This document shows positions 7,929-10,443 of a stretch of 10,443 nucleotides of DNA, piece by piece. The notes beneath the pieces are model-generated. The model had not been told where the DNA came from and made no database searches. It saw only the letters and a list, made by a program, of their open reading frames with translations. The translations under genes were made by a program, and so were the position numbers. Source of the stretch: Bondarzewia mesenterica (Eukaryota > Basidiomycota > Agaricomycetes > Russulales > Bondarzewiaceae); NCBI GenBank assembly GCA_004802705.1, contig SGPL01000716.1, positions 4,041 through 14,483 on the forward strand, given 5' to 3'. Position 1 is the first letter of the stretch. Each line of letters starts with the position of its first letter.

Positions 7929-10443
7929 TTAGAGCTCACGAGCCACGAAATCCTCCTCCGTCAGCAACCGCGCATGCAAGATCTTTCCCAAGTGTGTGGT
8001 CAGATAGCTCATGTACTTCCTTCTCAGCCCAATCAATGTCTTCAACGCGACCACGGGACTCTCATCGAAATGGCAGACAGCCTGCATCTGTCCTCCGACT
8101 GGTCGATCTTCTGGCTTGATGAACCCGTCGCTCTGAATCCGTGACTGACCGGCGCCGCTACTGTCCAAGGACAACTTCGTGTATAGACCCAGAAACGCGC
8201 ATATTTCAATGTAGGTCTGGTAGTTGTCCAGATACAGCTGTCCGGCCCAAAGGTTGAGCTGTGACTGAAGGAGCCGGGGCGGTGGTGCCCATCCGGACGA
8301 CGGTAATGGGGGTATGGAGTAGAATTGGAGATCGGAGAAGGATTTCATGGCTTGTATGACGCGTGGAGTGTAGATATGCAAATGCACTGCCTGGCTCTTC
8401 CGAATCTCAGGAAGAAGGGCGTTCGCTTCGAAAGGACTAATAGCGACGAGAACGATGGCGCCCCTCCTGGAGCTTGATAAAATCCAGTTGACAGGGCGCA
8501 GGTAGTCTGTCAGCGAGAAAGATGCAATCGGAGTAATCGTGGTCATAAAGTCTGCAGTAGCAAGCAAGGACCGTGACCAGGCTTGGGAAGCTCGGAGAGG
8601 CCGGAAGAGAGAGAGAAACTGAGAGGAACCATGAGGGACATCGCCCGTCCGCACAAAGTTACGAACATCGACATGCAAATTATGTGATGCAGGAATTGCC
8701 TTTGGAGGTCTCTCCACTTGATTTTCCCGCTCTATCTCATGGCTGACCTCTCGCTCCTGCTCTTCTTCCGTCTTCGTGTCCGATAATACCTTCACTCCTA
8801 GCAAATCTAAGCGCTCGCGCAAGGCAGGAACTTCCAAAGCTTCATGGTACTCGGGGGAGGAGCCTGACGAAAACGAGGGCGCATACATCTCTTCCAAGGT
8901 ACGAGCCTCTGGCTGTAGCCAGCCTCGCTTTAGTATCTCGACGTCACCTTCACTTGAGCCGGAGTGATCGAGGTAGGCGCCTCTCCGTCTATCATAGTCT
9001 AGTCCCTGTTGTGCCCAATGCGGGGCGTGACGCTCAATGTCCGCGCAGGTCTCGAGCATAACCCATCGCAGAATGTCCAGAGTGTTGACCTGATCAACTG
9101 GTCCCAAGCCAGCAGCTGCGCGTATGCGTCTGTCCACTTCCAAAGGTGCACAAAACATGACAGATTGACCGTTTCCTAGCTTCCGCATGCGCATGCAGCC
9201 TGTCACTGACAGTCAGTATCTGGAAAAACAAGACAAAAGAAAATGACCTTGGAGCAGTCGATCCTTTGTCACCTTGGGGCCCAACGTCACAGCAGCGCGA
9301 GTGTGGCGAGGTAATTGGAGGTCGGTGCCTCTCGTGTGAGCATCGTCGAGGTATACAACACACTTCTCAAGCTGTTGATTGTAGGGAGAGGAGAAGAAAG
9401 GCTCGACTATCCCATCCCGAGTCAGGACGGAAAGATCATACTTTTCGCTGAAGAAAATAGCGGCAGACACGTCCTCCTTGAGGGAGAGCCAGCATCTCAC
9501 CAATTCTTCATTTTCCATGTCTAGCATCTGCGCTCCGACGTCCAGTAATACACGTATATCGGAATCCTGTTGCTCGAGGAGGCTCAAGAACTTCGCCGTG
9601 GAGCAAGGTTCGTCATTTGTGCCTTGAGTACATATGTAGTGGTTGTTCTCTGGCTGTAGGAGATACATTAGCACCAGGGCGTTCGTTCGGAGTTGCTGCA
9701 CAGGATCACGCTGGGCAATCGAAGTAGGCAGCAGGTAGCGGTTGTCATTCGTCCCACTGAATCCAGTCGTGGTATGGTCCTTTTTCTCCGCGAGATCCCA
9801 TCCAGACGTGGCCAGTTTGTGAGGGAACTCTTTGGCTGCTTTTGGAAACACGACGTGAGACAGAAAAAAAGTCGACGACAGTCTGATTTCGGGAGAAGAG
9901 GGGGATCAGGTGACATTCGACTTGTTTGTGATCTTCAATGTTGACCCCAATAAGCTGGCAGAATTCTGGAGGAATTTCTTCACTTCGGCGGATCCATTGA
10001 TCGTATTCATGAGCTGGGTTGTCGAGCTTGAAGAGCGCTTCAAAGCACTGAAGCAATTGGTCCTTCGTCAGGCCACCGTAGTAATAGCTCAGGCATGTCA
10101 GTGAGATTGCGACATCTGGATGGCCAAACTCTGCTCGTAGAGATGGAACGTCCTATAAAGCGTCCGCATAAAAACCATTGTGAAATTTCATCAAATTCAG
10201 GAAGGCCGCACCTTTGCACGATACGGTACAGCCAAAAGCGATCGGCTGGGATCAAGTCCGTAGTCAACACGCCAGCGTCGCTCCTTCAAAACGTAGACAA
10301 GGATGCCAATTCCATCAGCCAGCAGACCGCGAAGCAGGAGCAGACCTTTCCAGAACCCAGTCCCCCCGCAGTGCGCTTTCACGAGAGCAGAGACATCATC
10401 AGATATGCTCTTTTCAGTGATGAATTGGCGAGCAGCTGCAAGA
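7929..10443 (-). CDS. DUF3638/DUF3645-type giant protein, C-terminal part, frameshifted
   Basis: Three exons are visible: 10443-10212 (open to the window edge), 10152-9248 and 9199-7929. Introns of 59 and 48 nt have GT-AG ends. Together they give 801 codons to the TAA at 7929-7931. The true protein is much longer, since relatives exceed 2,000 residues and carry the DUF3638 part upstream. Family-like stretches in order are FWKGLLLLRGLLADG, ERRWRVDYGLDPSR, LLAVPYRAKDVPSLRAEFGH, LTCLSYYYGG, EFPHKLATSGWDLAEKK, TTGFSGTNDNRYLLP, VVYLDDAHTRGTDLQLPRHT, then across the second intron TKDRLLQGCMRMRKLGNGQS. The C-terminal exon has LRWVMLETCADIERHAPHWAQQ, given here only in part: ETCADIERHAPHWAQQ, and RPVNWILSSS. 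Databases often label such proteins ubiquitinyl hydrolase; I see no classical Cys protease triad. A 7-base homopolymer (9864-9870) has one base too many: with six the frame runs on through DFFLSHVVFPK. It is either a sequencing error or a real lesion. Confidence 0.85.

Noticed and set aside
1..10443. CRISPR arrays, rRNA, tRNA genes, insertion sequences or bacterial operons
   Set aside because: No regularly spaced repeats, no rRNA-like blocks and no clear tRNA cloverleaf were seen by eye, and the introns show that this is eukaryotic DNA.

Overview
This window looks like nuclear DNA of a mushroom-forming basidiomycete (Agaricomycetes). The evidence is protein-coding exons interrupted by many 48-78 nt GT-AG introns, a DUF6534-type membrane protein gene, and a large DUF3638/DUF3645-type gene. 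Both family names come from remembered family motifs, not from a search. The left edge carries many ambiguous bases (N), and at least two genes show one-base or nonsense disruptions, so either the assembly is rough or some loci are decaying.

Layout, left to right. 1-683 is poor-quality sequence with at best a doubtful chain of small exons. 684-966 is a long imperfect inverted repeat able to fold into a hairpin of about 130 bp. 1611-2927 (+) is an eight-exon DUF6534-like multi-pass membrane protein gene with two in-frame stop codons in otherwise family-like exons, so it is probably a pseudogene. 2928-4004 has no confident gene. 4005-5391 (-) is a three-exon gene whose spliced product of 359 aa carries a DRY_EERY-type N-terminal region and a SURP (SWAP) module, so it is a putative pre-mRNA splicing regulator. 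5872-6509 (-) is a small two- or three-exon hypothetical gene of about 171 aa. 6873-7539 (+) holds unrecognised coding-like exons broken by a TAA. 7929-10443 (-) is the C-terminal 801 codons of a very large fungal protein of the DUF3638/DUF3645 type. It runs off the right edge and carries a +1 frameshift in a 7-base homopolymer.

The genes do not form an evident cluster or pathway. The most informative points are: (1) the three-exon SWAP-like gene, recognised only after splicing because its DRY motif is created across a splice junction, with a long first intron that could serve self-regulation; (2) the helicase-like motif V/VI pattern in the DUF3645-type region; (3) the foldback element on the left; and (4) the broken DUF6534 gene. 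All exon joins were made by eye and need transcript data.
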